Below are positions 18,011-25,900 of a DNA stretch of 64,000 nt, piece after piece (position 1 is the stretch's first letter; each line of letters begins with the position of its first letter). The DNA is from an uncultured Bacteroidales bacterium (lineage in GTDB: Bacteria > Bacteroidota > Bacteroidia > Bacteroidales > Marinilabiliaceae), in the NCBI GenBank assembly GCA_934699135.1, contig CAKUVM010000005.1:1-64000 (forward strand), read 5' to 3'. The translations under genes were made by a program, and so were the position numbers. A model generated the notes under the pieces. It had not been told where the DNA came from. It searched no databases and worked only from the letters and a program-made list of their open reading frames with translations.

Positions 18011-19318
18011 TCATTTGCCAGTCAGCCTGTTGTAGAGGTCGAGGGCGTAGAGGTCTGTCATCCCGCTCACGGTGTCCACGGCGCTCATTATCTTGTCATA
18101 CACCGTAGCGTCGGGGCCCACGCGATACTGGTCGGGAATGAACGGCAGCAGGAGGCTGGAGTAGTAGTGGTCTTGATGCGTGAGAGCCTCTATGAACTTG
18201 TGCGTCAGCGTGCCTATTATGGCGAAGCCCGACAGCTCTATCTGCGCCACGCTCTGATGGCGGTAGACCCTCTCCACGGCAGTCTCGGCCATATGCGCCA
18301 TGGCGGCTTTGGCGCGGCCGTCAAGGTGGCTCATGAGCGACCCTTTGAACGCCCCGGCCAATATGGCCTCTATGTTGTCACAAAAAATTCGGGTGGCCTC
18401 GCGCACCAGCAGGCCAATGACGAGCGTGCGCATATAGGCCACCTGCTCGTGGCGGTCGGTGACGTAGTCGCACACCTTGCCTAGGTTGTCAAACGTGGAG
18501 GCGTCCGCCACGGGGTCGAAATAGTTCATATACAGGCGGCGCGTCTCGTCATATGAGAAGATGCCGAGGCGGTAGGCGTCTTCAATGTCCATGGCCTGGT
18601 AGCAGATGTCGTCAGCGGCCTCGACGAGGTAGACCAGCGGGTGGCGGGCGTAGGTGCCGCCGTCTGGGTCGATGAGCGGGATTGCTAGCGTCTCCATGAT
18701 GCTGCGAAACGTCTCATCGTCTTGTTGGAAATAGCCAAATTTCTTGACGTTCAGCGAGGGCCGCGGATATTTTATTATGGAGGCCAGGGTGGGGTAGGTG
18801 AGCGAGAAGCCGCCCCTGCGCCTGCCTGCGAATGAGTGGCTGAGCAGGCGAAACGTGTTGGCGTTGCCGTCAAAGTTCTCCACGTCGGCCAGTTGCTCGC
18901 GGCTCAGGTGGTTGGCCAGTTCTTGCCCCTCGCCGTTGGCGAAGTAGTGCTGTATGGCCCTTTCGCCAGAGTGCCCGAAGGGCGGGTTGCCCATGTCGTG
19001 AGCCAGGCTGGCGGCGGAGACAATGTCGCTTATCGACGCCAGGAGCTCGGGCTCCGCCGCCCCATCTTGCTCCAGCCTCTCGCTCACGCTGTGACCCAGC
19101 GAGCGACCCACCGATGCCACCTCAATGCTGTGCGTGAGGCGGTTGTGGACAAAGACGGACCCCGGCAGCGGAAACACCTGCGTCTTGTTTTGCAGGCGGC
19201 GAAAGGGGGCGGAGAATATGATGCGGTCATAGTCGCGCTGAAACTCTGTGCGCGAGTGCTCAATGCGCGGCGTCTGCTTGCCCGTGCGGCGGGCAATGAG
19301 GAGGTCTTCCCACTTCAT
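18011..19318 (-). CDS. dgt: Deoxyguanosinetriphosphate triphosphohydrolase-like HD protein
   Basis: This 435-residue protein has the dGTPase signature: an early RIIFSAPFRRLQNKTQVF segment, NRLTHSIEVASVGRSLG and the HD metal motif LAHDMGNPPFGHSGERAI. It would hydrolyse dNTPs to deoxynucleosides and triphosphate, helping control nucleotide pools. Length is normal. Its ATG overlaps the stop of the glycosyltransferase gene as ATGA (19315-19318), so it is the third gene of a coupled run with the IMPase and GT2 genes. Confidence 0.92.
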   Translation of the reverse strand: MKWEDLLIARRTGKQTPRIEHSRTEFQRDYDRIIFSAPFRRLQNKTQVFPLPGSVFVHNRLTHSIEVASVGRSLGHSVSERLEQDGAAEPELLASISDIVSAASLAHDMGNPPFGHSGERAIQHYFANGEGQELANHLSREQLADVENFDGNANTFRLLSHSFAGRRRGGFSLTYPTLASIIKYPRPSLNVKKFGYFQQDDETFRSIMETLAIPLIDPDGGTYARHPLVYLVEAADDICYQAMDIEDAYRLGIFSYDETRRLYMNYFDPVADASTFDNLGKVCDYVTDRHEQVAYMRTLVIGLLVREATRIFCDNIEAILAGAFKGSLMSHLDGRAKAAMAHMAETAVERVYRHQSVAQIELSGFAIIGTLTHKFIEALTHQDHYYSSLLLPFIPDQYRVGPDATVYDKIMSAVDTVSGMTDLYALDLYNRLTGK

Positions 19319-20346
19319 TGGTCAATGGTGTTGAATGTCTTGCGGCGCAGGGCGTAGTATCGCCATATCATGGAGTATGGCCTCACCTCGGCTGGTCTAT
19401 GGCGGCCTTGCGCGGCTTTTTGTATGGCGCGCCTCTTGCGCAAGGTTTGTGGCAGCGAGGCCCAGAAGCTGGCGTGGGCGCGCGCCACGGCGGCAAATTG
19501 CCGACCCTCGCCGCATGCCAAAAAACGCAGTGCCGCCACGCCGTCTAGCGTCATGCGGGCCAGCAGCGTGAGCCACCACGAGCCGCCCCGCAGGTTCTTG
19601 ACCAGCATGGTCAGGTTGTTGCGGAAGTTGAGATACGTCTTTCGCGGGTCGCCTTGCGCCAGTGTGGCGCCGCCGAGGTGAAAGACCTGCGCCCCGTCAC
19701 ACACGGCCACCACGCGCCACCCGCCGTTGCGCAACCGCCAGCAGTAGTCAATCTCCTCCATATGGGCAAAGAAGTCGGCGTCTAGCCCGCCGCCCTCCAA
19801 ATATAGCTTGCGCCTTGTCAGCAGGGCCGCGCCGCTCACCCATAGGCAGTCGGCCGCGGTGTCATATTGCCCGGTGTCGGCCTCCACGGTGTCCATCACT
19901 CGCCCGCGGCAAAATGGGTAGCCAAGGCGGTCGAGGTAGCCGCCGGCTGCTCCGGCATATTCAAAGCGGGTGTGGTCCTTGTCATCTTTGAGTTTTGGGG
20001 CGCAAGCCCCCACGGTGGGGTCGGAGTCCATAAGCTCCACCAGCGGCGCCAGCCACCCTCGGTCCGGCGCCACGTCAGAGTTGAGCAGCACCACATATTC
20101 GTGCTCAAGTTGCGCCAGGGCTTTGTTATATCCGCCGGCGAAGCCGTAGTTGCGGTCAAGGCGAACCACGCCCACGGCGGGGAACTCGTCTCGCAACATC
20201 TCCAGGCTGCCGTCAGTCGAGGCGTTATCCGCCACCACCACGTCCACGCCACCCGGGGCTTGGCTCCACCGTAGCACGGCGGGCAGGTATCGGCGCAAGA
20301 GGTCTTTGCCGTTCCAGTTGAGGATCACTACGGCTGTCTTGTTCAT
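19315..20346 (-). CDS. Family 2 glycosyltransferase (rhamnosyltransferase-like)
   Basis: This 343-residue protein begins VVILNWNGKDLL, with VVADNASTDGS, the NYGFAGGYN motif and the metal site VLLNSDVAP, all typical of WbbL/rhamnosyltransferase-type GT2 enzymes. A weakly hydrophobic C-terminal part may associate with the inner membrane. It probably adds a sugar to a cell-surface glycan; the donor is not predictable. It overlaps its upstream neighbour and dgt by four bases each. Confidence 0.87.
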   Translation of the reverse strand: MNKTAVVILNWNGKDLLRRYLPAVLRWSQAPGGVDVVVADNASTDGSLEMLRDEFPAVGVVRLDRNYGFAGGYNKALAQLEHEYVVLLNSDVAPDRGWLAPLVELMDSDPTVGACAPKLKDDKDHTRFEYAGAAGGYLDRLGYPFCRGRVMDTVEADTGQYDTAADCLWVSGAALLTRRKLYLEGGGLDADFFAHMEEIDYCWRLRNGGWRVVAVCDGAQVFHLGGATLAQGDPRKTYLNFRNNLTMLVKNLRGGSWWLTLLARMTLDGVAALRFLACGEGRQFAAVARAHASFWASLPQTLRKRRAIQKAAQGRHRPAEVRPYSMIWRYYALRRKTFNTIDQ

Positions 20347-21143
20347 CTGTGGCGCAGGTGTTTGCCAATCAGGGCGCGGAAGTCTCGTGCCACCGTGGTG
20401 TTGGTGGCCACCATCTCGCGGCCAAAGATGTAGTCGCTCCCGCCCTCAAAGTCAGAGAGCGTGCCTCCGGCTTCGCTTACCAGCAGGCAGCCGGCCGCCA
20501 CGTCATAGGGTTTGAGGTCATATTCGAAGAAGGCCTCGTAGCGGCCTGCGGCCACATATGCCATGTCTGTGGCGGCGGAGCCTAGCCTCCTCACGCCCGC
20601 GGTGGCGCCCATGACGTCGGTTAGGGCGGCCATATAGTCAGCGAGGCGCGTGAAGTTGGAATATGGGAATCCCGTGGCCACGAGGGCCGCCTCCACGCCG
20701 GTGGTGGAGACTCTTATGGGCTGCCCGTTGAGCGTGGAGCCTTGGCCCATGGCCGCGGAGAAGAGCTCGTCGCGGCCCATCTCATAGACAACGCCCACAA
20801 CCACTCGCGGACCCTCCATAAGGGCTATGCTGATGGCGAAAGGCGGCTGAGCGTGGATGAAGTTGGTGGTGCCGTCTATGGGGTCTACCACCCAATTGAG
20901 GTTGTCCGAGCGGTCGGTTCGGGTCTGTTCCTCCGCGATGTAGCCGGCCTCTGGCACAATCTCGGCCAGCTCATCCACCAGCATGCGCTCGCTGAGCTTG
21001 TCCATCTGGGTCACAAAGTCGTGACGGCCTTTCGTCTCGACGCGCACGTCTTCGCGTTGGCGCAACCCCCATATGTGTTGGCCCACGCGCCTTGCCAGCT
21101 CGCCGACCTCGCGGCGCACTCGCCTAAGCTCTTTTTCTTCCAT
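20343..21143 (-). CDS. Inositol-monophosphatase-family phosphatase (SuhB/CysQ type)
   Basis: The family motifs are GYIAEEQTRTD (metal Glu), WVVDPIDGTTNFIH (metal Asp and the core DPIDGTTN) and YDVAAGCLLVSEAGG (C-terminal metal motif). It is a Mg-dependent, Li-sensitive type phosphatase acting on inositol phosphates, 3'-phosphoadenosine phosphates or related small molecules. I start at ATG 21143 (266 residues) because a -7 box lies between it and an in-frame ATG at 21161. First gene of the IMPase-GT2-dgt run, with four-base overlaps. Confidence 0.87.
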   Translation of the reverse strand: MEEKELRRVRREVGELARRVGQHIWGLRQREDVRVETKGRHDFVTQMDKLSERMLVDELAEIVPEAGYIAEEQTRTDRSDNLNWVVDPIDGTTNFIHAQPPFAISIALMEGPRVVVGVVYEMGRDELFSAAMGQGSTLNGQPIRVSTTGVEAALVATGFPYSNFTRLADYMAALTDVMGATAGVRRLGSAATDMAYVAAGRYEAFFEYDLKPYDVAAGCLLVSEAGGTLSDFEGGSDYIFGREMVATNTTVARDFRALIGKHLRHR

Positions 21144-21148
21144 TGGTG

Positions 21149-21156
21149 CAAAATTA
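21149..21156 (-). promoter_or_regulatory. -7 box TAATTTTG before the IMPase gene
   Basis: The minus strand reads TAATTTTG five bases before ATG 21143, matching TAnnTTTG. No convincing -33 element is seen. It decides between two start codons and predicts a near-leaderless transcript. Confidence 0.45.
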
Positions 21157-21228
21157 CACAATATAAAGGAGCGCAGTGGGCCGAAACGTTTCAGCCCGCC
21201 GCACTCCCATACGTTGGTCTCCCTGGCC

Positions 21229-21831
21229 TTAGAGGCTGACGGAGAGGAATATGTCTCGCAAAGACTTGTATGTCTTCTCGGCCTCTTCTTTCATCTGCTT
21301 GCGGCTCACCCAGCGTGCGCAGGTGATGTCTTCCTCGGCTTCTGGCGTGAGTTTGGGTCTGCCTGGCACCGACATTGAGAACCACACGGTGCGCTTCAGC
21401 ACCAGGCGGCCGTCTAGCATATAGGTGTGGAAAGTGTCTTGGATGCGGTCCATCACGTTGACACCCTGCAAGCCGGTCTCTTCCGCCACTTCGCGCATGG
21501 CTGTCTGCACGGGGCCTTCGCCCTGCTCGGCCTTGCCTTTGGGCAAGTCCGGCACGCCCTTGCGGTCGATGACGAGATACTCATCGTCGCCGTCATGGAT
21601 GAGGCCTCCCGCGGCGTTGATGATGGGGAACAGCGAGAGGAACGCTTTTTCCAGAGCCTGCACGTCATCGGCCAAGACGCAGGCGTCGGGAGCGGTCTCG
21701 TCGGCAATGAATTTGTCCACGAACGCTCGCAGCTGCTCCACGTCCGTGAAATATTCCACGGTGGCGTAGCCGACGGTGGCGAAGCTCTTGGCGTCGAGCT
21801 TGATGTGCCTGTCGTTGAAAAATATTTTCAT
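21229..21831 (-). CDS. Nudix hydrolase
   Basis: This 200-residue protein contains a perfect Nudix box (GX5EX7REVAEETGL) near residues 118-140, preceded by LVIDRKGVPDLPKGK. It should hydrolyse a nucleoside diphosphate linked to another group, using Mg bound by the box glutamates. The N-terminal 90 residues are an unassigned domain (MKIFFNDRHIKLD start), common in Bacteroidota Nudix proteins of this size. The substrate cannot be read from sequence. It lies 67 bases downstream of asnS on the same strand. Confidence 0.9.
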   Translation of the reverse strand: MKIFFNDRHIKLDAKSFATVGYATVEYFTDVEQLRAFVDKFIADETAPDACVLADDVQALEKAFLSLFPIINAAGGLIHDGDDEYLVIDRKGVPDLPKGKAEQGEGPVQTAMREVAEETGLQGVNVMDRIQDTFHTYMLDGRLVLKRTVWFSMSVPGRPKLTPEAEEDITCARWVSRKQMKEEAEKTYKSLRDIFLSVSL

Positions 21832-21898
21832 TTGATGTGTCTATTTTTGATTCTGTCTTACCTGCGGGGGCGCCCCCCCGGCGCGTCGGCCTCGCGGC

Positions 21899-23293
21899 CT
21901 AGAACTCGGCGTGCCCCGGAGTCCTCGGGAACGGGATGACGTCGCGGATGTTCGCCATGCCCGTGACGAAGAGGATGAGCCTCTCGAAGCCGAGCCCGAA
22001 GCCGGAGTGTGGGCACGAGCCATATTTGCGCGTGTCGAGATACCACCACATGTCCTTCATCGGGATGTTTAGCTCCTCAATGCGCGCCAACAGTTTGTTA
22101 TAGTCCGCCTCGCGCTCCGAGCCGCCAATTATCTCGCCAATGCGGGGGAAGAGGACGTCCATTGCGCGGACTGTCTTGCCGTCCTCGTTCTGCTTCATAT
22201 AGAACGCCTTGATCTCCTTGGGGTAGTCTGTCAAGATGACTGGCTTCTTGAAGTGCTCCTCCACAAGGAAACGCTCATGCTCCGAGGCCAGGTCGGCGCC
22301 CCAGAAGACGGGGAACTCGAACTTATGCCCCTTGGCCACGGCGTCTTCCAAAATCTTGATGCCCTCGGTATATGGCAGGCGGACGAAGTTATGGGTGGTG
22401 ACAAAGCGCAGGCGCTCAATGAGCCCCGGGTCTATCATCTTGTTGAGGAACTCTAGGTCGTCCATGCAGTTGTCCAAAGCCCACTGGACGCAATATTTTA
22501 TGAACTCCTCGGCCAAGTCCATGTTGTCCACAATGTCGTAGAACGCCATCTCCGGCTCAATCATCCAGAACTCGGCCAGGTGGCGCGGCGTGTTGGAGTT
22601 CTCGGCGCGGAACGTGGGGCCGAAGGTGTATATGGCGCCAAGGGCCGTGGCCGCCAGCTCGCCCTCCAGCTGGCCGGAGACGGTGAGGCTCGTGGGGCCG
22701 CCGAAGAAGTCTTGCGTGTAGTCAATCTTGCCCTCGGCCGTCTTGGGCGGGTTGTTCAGGTCCAGCGTGGTGACTTGGAACATCTGGCCCGCGCCCTCGC
22801 AGTCAGAGCTGGTGATGAGCGGCGTGTGGAAGTAGACGAAGCCCTTGTCATGGAAGAACTTGTGAATGGCGAAGGCCATATTGCTCCTTATGCGGAAAAT
22901 TGCGCCAAACGTGTTGGTGCGGGGGCGCAGGTGGGCCACCTCGCGGAGATATTCCCACGTGTGGCCTTTCTTTTGGAGCGGATATGTGGCGTCGGTGTCT
23001 CCGAGAATCTCGATGTCTTCGGCCTGCACCTCCACGCTCTGACCCTTGCCTTGCGAGGCCACCAGCTTGCCGCGGACTGAGAGGCATGCCCCGGTGGTTA
23101 TGCGGCGCAGCGTGGCCTCGTCGGTCTTGGCCGGGTCCACGACAATTTGCAGGTTGGCCACCATCGAGCCGTCATTGAGGGCCACGAAGCTCACCTGCTT
23201 ACTGTCTCGGCGGGTGCGTACCCAACCTTTTACAGTCACTTCGGCGCCGGTCTGCGGCTCGCGCATTATCTCTATGATTCTCTTAGGACGCAT
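21899..23293 (-). CDS. asnS: Asparaginyl-tRNA synthetase
   Basis: This 464-residue class II synthetase has an N-terminal OB-fold anticodon-binding domain (VTVKGWVRTRRDSKQVSFVALNDGS) and a catalytic core with motif 2 (TFRAENSNTPRHLAEFWMIEPEM) and motif 3 (GFGLGFERLILFV). The order and length fit AsnRS rather than AspRS, which carries a large GAD insertion. It charges tRNA-Asn in the cytoplasm. A -7 box lies about 45 bases upstream. Confidence 0.95.
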   Translation of the reverse strand: MRPKRIIEIMREPQTGAEVTVKGWVRTRRDSKQVSFVALNDGSMVANLQIVVDPAKTDEATLRRITTGACLSVRGKLVASQGKGQSVEVQAEDIEILGDTDATYPLQKKGHTWEYLREVAHLRPRTNTFGAIFRIRSNMAFAIHKFFHDKGFVYFHTPLITSSDCEGAGQMFQVTTLDLNNPPKTAEGKIDYTQDFFGGPTSLTVSGQLEGELAATALGAIYTFGPTFRAENSNTPRHLAEFWMIEPEMAFYDIVDNMDLAEEFIKYCVQWALDNCMDDLEFLNKMIDPGLIERLRFVTTHNFVRLPYTEGIKILEDAVAKGHKFEFPVFWGADLASEHERFLVEEHFKKPVILTDYPKEIKAFYMKQNEDGKTVRAMDVLFPRIGEIIGGSEREADYNKLLARIEELNIPMKDMWWYLDTRKYGSCPHSGFGLGFERLILFVTGMANIRDVIPFPRTPGHAEF

Positions 23294-23336
23294 TGCTATG
23301 TCGTGTTATATTTTTAGAGTAAATGAATTTTTACGG

Positions 23337-23344
23337 CAAATATA
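23337..23344 (-). promoter_or_regulatory. -7 box TATATTTG upstream of asnS
   Basis: The minus strand reads TATATTTG about 43 bases before the asnS ATG, a full match to TAnnTTTG, leaving a leader of roughly 37 bases. The -33 element is not recognisable at the standard spacing. Confidence 0.5.
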
Positions 23345-23566
23345 GTGATATGGCGGGAATGTTTGACCCCGCAAAAGTTATAAATCGCGCAAAACAGCCG
23401 CCCTGCCGGTTAGTGTTTATTATGTTTTACGGTCTTTGACGCGCAAAATGACGCGTGAGAGGGCAACAAGGCAAACCTTTTGGGCCAAGCTGCGTAAAAC
23501 TCCCTCAAAACGAGCGGCGGGGACGACCCGCTGCCGAAAAGACAAGACAAAAACACTACATCAGAA

Positions 23567-24508
23567 ATGAAAAAGTTTCTCGCTTTGGCCTGCGCTTTGG
23601 CTTGCGCCTCTGCCTTCACGGCCTGCCATGACGATGACAATGGCGACGATGACAAGGACTACGTCGCCGACTATACGTCCATAAGCAAAGTCTCTTACAT
23701 TCCCGGAGCCCAGGCGGCCGCCAACAAGGTGGGACTCAACGCATTCTTGCTCTCCGATGCAAATGGCTATACCGATGTCACCTGTTACATGTATGCAGAT
23801 GCTGATTCTATTGTGAAGGTAGTTCCCCTCACGCCTTCAGAAGACTTCTTCAACACTTTCTACGGCGGCTTCTGCCCCACGGCTTTTGAGGCTACAGATG
23901 AGGCTTGGATCCCATACGTGCCGGCCAACGGTGCGTACCACAGCGGCTCGGGCGCGTTGGTCTGCAACCCTGGCCAGCTCTGCCGCCCGCTCTTCACCCG
24001 CAGGCACTTTGCCGCGGACATGACCGCCATCACAAGCGCACTTACTATGGGCGATATGGAGGGCCTCTGGGTTTGCCCCACGGCCCAGTACAACAAACTG
24101 ACCACGGCCGACGGCCTCTCGGAGCTCGGCATAAGCAGTTCGCCCAAGAACGTCGAGATCCGCTTCTACGTCTACGCCTACATCAAGTCCCTCAGCGTCG
24201 GCAGCTGGTCTACCCTCGTCAACATGTTCAAGACCAATGTCTCCAGCAGCGATGTCCGCGCCAAGAACTATGCCGTCCTGGCCAAGACCGACGCCAACGG
24301 GGCTTGGACTGTCAACAAAGATTGGCAATACGTCGACCTTGACGACGTGGAGGACTATTACGCCTTTGAGGCATCGCTCGCCGTGGTAGACGCCACCACC
24401 GGCAAGACCGTCTCCACCCTCTCGCTAGAGAACGATGGCGAGGGTGAGAACAAGCTCAATTTCTGCATGGTGGACGATATCACCTGCGAGAGCAAGAGCC
24501 TCTTCTAG
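23567..24508 (+). CDS. DUF4465-like surface lipoprotein
   Basis: This 313-residue lipoprotein has a lipobox ending FTAC followed by an acidic run (HDDDNGDDD), which fits the lipoprotein export signal that sends Bacteroidota lipoproteins to the cell surface. The C-terminal half carries DUF4465-like features: a VEIRFYVYAYI strand, KDWQYVDLDDVEDYYAF and NFCMVDDI. Family members are found with TonB-dependent uptake genes, but this one stands alone, with a bidirectional terminator after it. Codon use is strongly C-ending (ATC, TAC, AAC), like the susCD genes, suggesting high expression. Ligand unknown. Confidence 0.75.
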   Translation: MKKFLALACALACASAFTACHDDDNGDDDKDYVADYTSISKVSYIPGAQAAANKVGLNAFLLSDANGYTDVTCYMYADADSIVKVVPLTPSEDFFNTFYGGFCPTAFEATDEAWIPYVPANGAYHSGSGALVCNPGQLCRPLFTRRHFAADMTAITSALTMGDMEGLWVCPTAQYNKLTTADGLSELGISSSPKNVEIRFYVYAYIKSLSVGSWSTLVNMFKTNVSSSDVRAKNYAVLAKTDANGAWTVNKDWQYVDLDDVEDYYAFEASLAVVDATTGKTVSTLSLENDGEGENKLNFCMVDDITCESKSLF

Positions 24509-24552
24509 CAAATGTGGCCTGGTCGTCGCGGGTGTGCGCCCGCGACCCATAT

Positions 24553-24596
24553 AAAAAAGCGGGGCTCCGTCACGAATGACGGGACCCCGCTTTTTT
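24553..24596. terminator. Bidirectional rho-independent terminator
   Basis: AAAAAAGCGGGG, then a stem closing a short loop near 24575, then CCCCGCTTTTTT form a near-perfect palindrome with T-runs on both strands. It sits between two convergent genes (lipoprotein ending 24508, HAD enzyme ending 24628) and should end both transcripts. Confidence 0.92.
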
Positions 24597-24627
24597 GCTC
24601 CCGATAACGTGCCGAGCCAGGCCAGGC

Positions 24628-25497
24628 CTATTGCCCCAGATACCTGCGTTTGTTGAGGTTCTCCAGCCGGTCGAACTCGTTGTCAGCCCGTATCTTGTCC
24701 AATATGCGCACCACGAGCTTGTGGATCATTTTGCCATCGCGGTAGTTGGCGGGGCAGGCAAAGTTGACTCGATCCTCGCGAATCAGCTTTTCAGCCTCCG
24801 CCTTGGCCGTCTTGTCGCCTGGGCGATAGACAGCAATGGAGTGGCCGCCATGCTCCTTCACCACTTTCATGCACGGCACGTCCGTTGTCCCGTCTCCCAG
24901 GTATATCATATGGGAGAAAGGCACGGGCCTGTTCTCTTTGGGCACAAAGTCGTTGATGCGCCGCGTGTCGCTCACTTCCTTTATCCCCTTGTTAATCTTG
25001 AATATGAACTGCGTCTTCGTGGTGTAGTCCACCGCCACGGCGGGCCATATGGGGCTGCCGTCGGCCGCATCGTAGAGATATGATGAGGCGTATATGGCGT
25101 CAAAACGGCCGGCTATCGGCGTGCCCTCGATCATCTCCTTGAGGCCCGATGAGTTTATGAAGTGCCTCACGTCTAGCCCAATGGAGAGGCCGTAAGAGCT
25201 TATCAGTCCAAACCAGTCCGGCACGCCCTCATATAGCTTGACGTCGGCCCCGTATTTCCTGAAGGCGTCGCGGCTCAGCGTTATGCCTTTGGCCCTGGCC
25301 TTGCGTATCATGAGGAGCATGTAGCAGAGGATTCCGCTCGCGTCGTTGGCAGTGGAGAGTTTGCTGTTGGCGGCCCAGAAGGCGTCTTTGTCATCGCCTA
25401 TGGCTTTCATGTAGCCAAACTCTTGCATATTGCCTGGCGAGAGCGTCCCGTCAAAGTCATAGATTAGCGCCACTTTTGGCAGTCTTTTCCGTGTCAT
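24628..25497 (-). CDS. HAD-superfamily phosphatase (SerB-like)
   Basis: This 289-residue protein has HAD motif I (ALIYDFDGTLSPGN, nucleophile Asp and acid Asp), a Ser motif II region (HFINSSGLKEMIEG), and motif IV (IYLGDGTTDVPCMKVV). Layout and the DGTTD motif suggest a phosphoserine-phosphatase-like subgroup that dephosphorylates a small molecule; the substrate is unknown. A single-gene unit: convergent terminator downstream and a long intergenic stretch upstream. Confidence 0.88.
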   Translation of the reverse strand: MTRKRLPKVALIYDFDGTLSPGNMQEFGYMKAIGDDKDAFWAANSKLSTANDASGILCYMLLMIRKARAKGITLSRDAFRKYGADVKLYEGVPDWFGLISSYGLSIGLDVRHFINSSGLKEMIEGTPIAGRFDAIYASSYLYDAADGSPIWPAVAVDYTTKTQFIFKINKGIKEVSDTRRINDFVPKENRPVPFSHMIYLGDGTTDVPCMKVVKEHGGHSIAVYRPGDKTAKAEAEKLIREDRVNFACPANYRDGKMIHKLVVRILDKIRADNEFDRLENLNKRRYLGQ

Positions 25498-25900
25498 GCC
25501 TGGGTGTTGGGGTTCTGCGGGGCTGTCTGTTACCGCACATTACGGTAAATGTAGCCATTTTTCGCAAATGCCGCAAAATTGTGTTCGCCTGTTGGGCCGT
25601 CAAAGCCCGCGTCTTTTCATTGTGGTTAATCAAATTTAAGCGTGTCTTTTTGCGCCGGTTTTCAATTTGCTTGAGGTAAGAACAGAGCGAACGGTGGTGG
25701 ATTATTTTGTATTTGTGAGCTAAGTGTCATAAAATGAACATATTATAACTTACGGTATCGCCGGTTGTTAAAACATTTTTATCCACCTTTAAGGTAAAAT
25801 AATCTCCGCCGAACCCTTAAAGAGTGTGTAATATTGCACCGTAAAACAAACGGACAAGGGTCGATACAATAAGACACTGTTAGCCAAAAACTGAAATATT
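25498..25900. other. Long intergenic region upstream of susC
   Basis: About 400 AT-rich bases separate the divergent HAD and susC genes. It contains a short inverted repeat at 25530-25548 (TTACCG against CGGTAA). The start-proximal 200 bases contain several half matches to the Bacteroidota promoter (for example TAATATTG near 25828) but no full -33/-7 pair. No open frame of note is present. The regulator of the uptake locus is not encoded in the window. Confidence 0.5.
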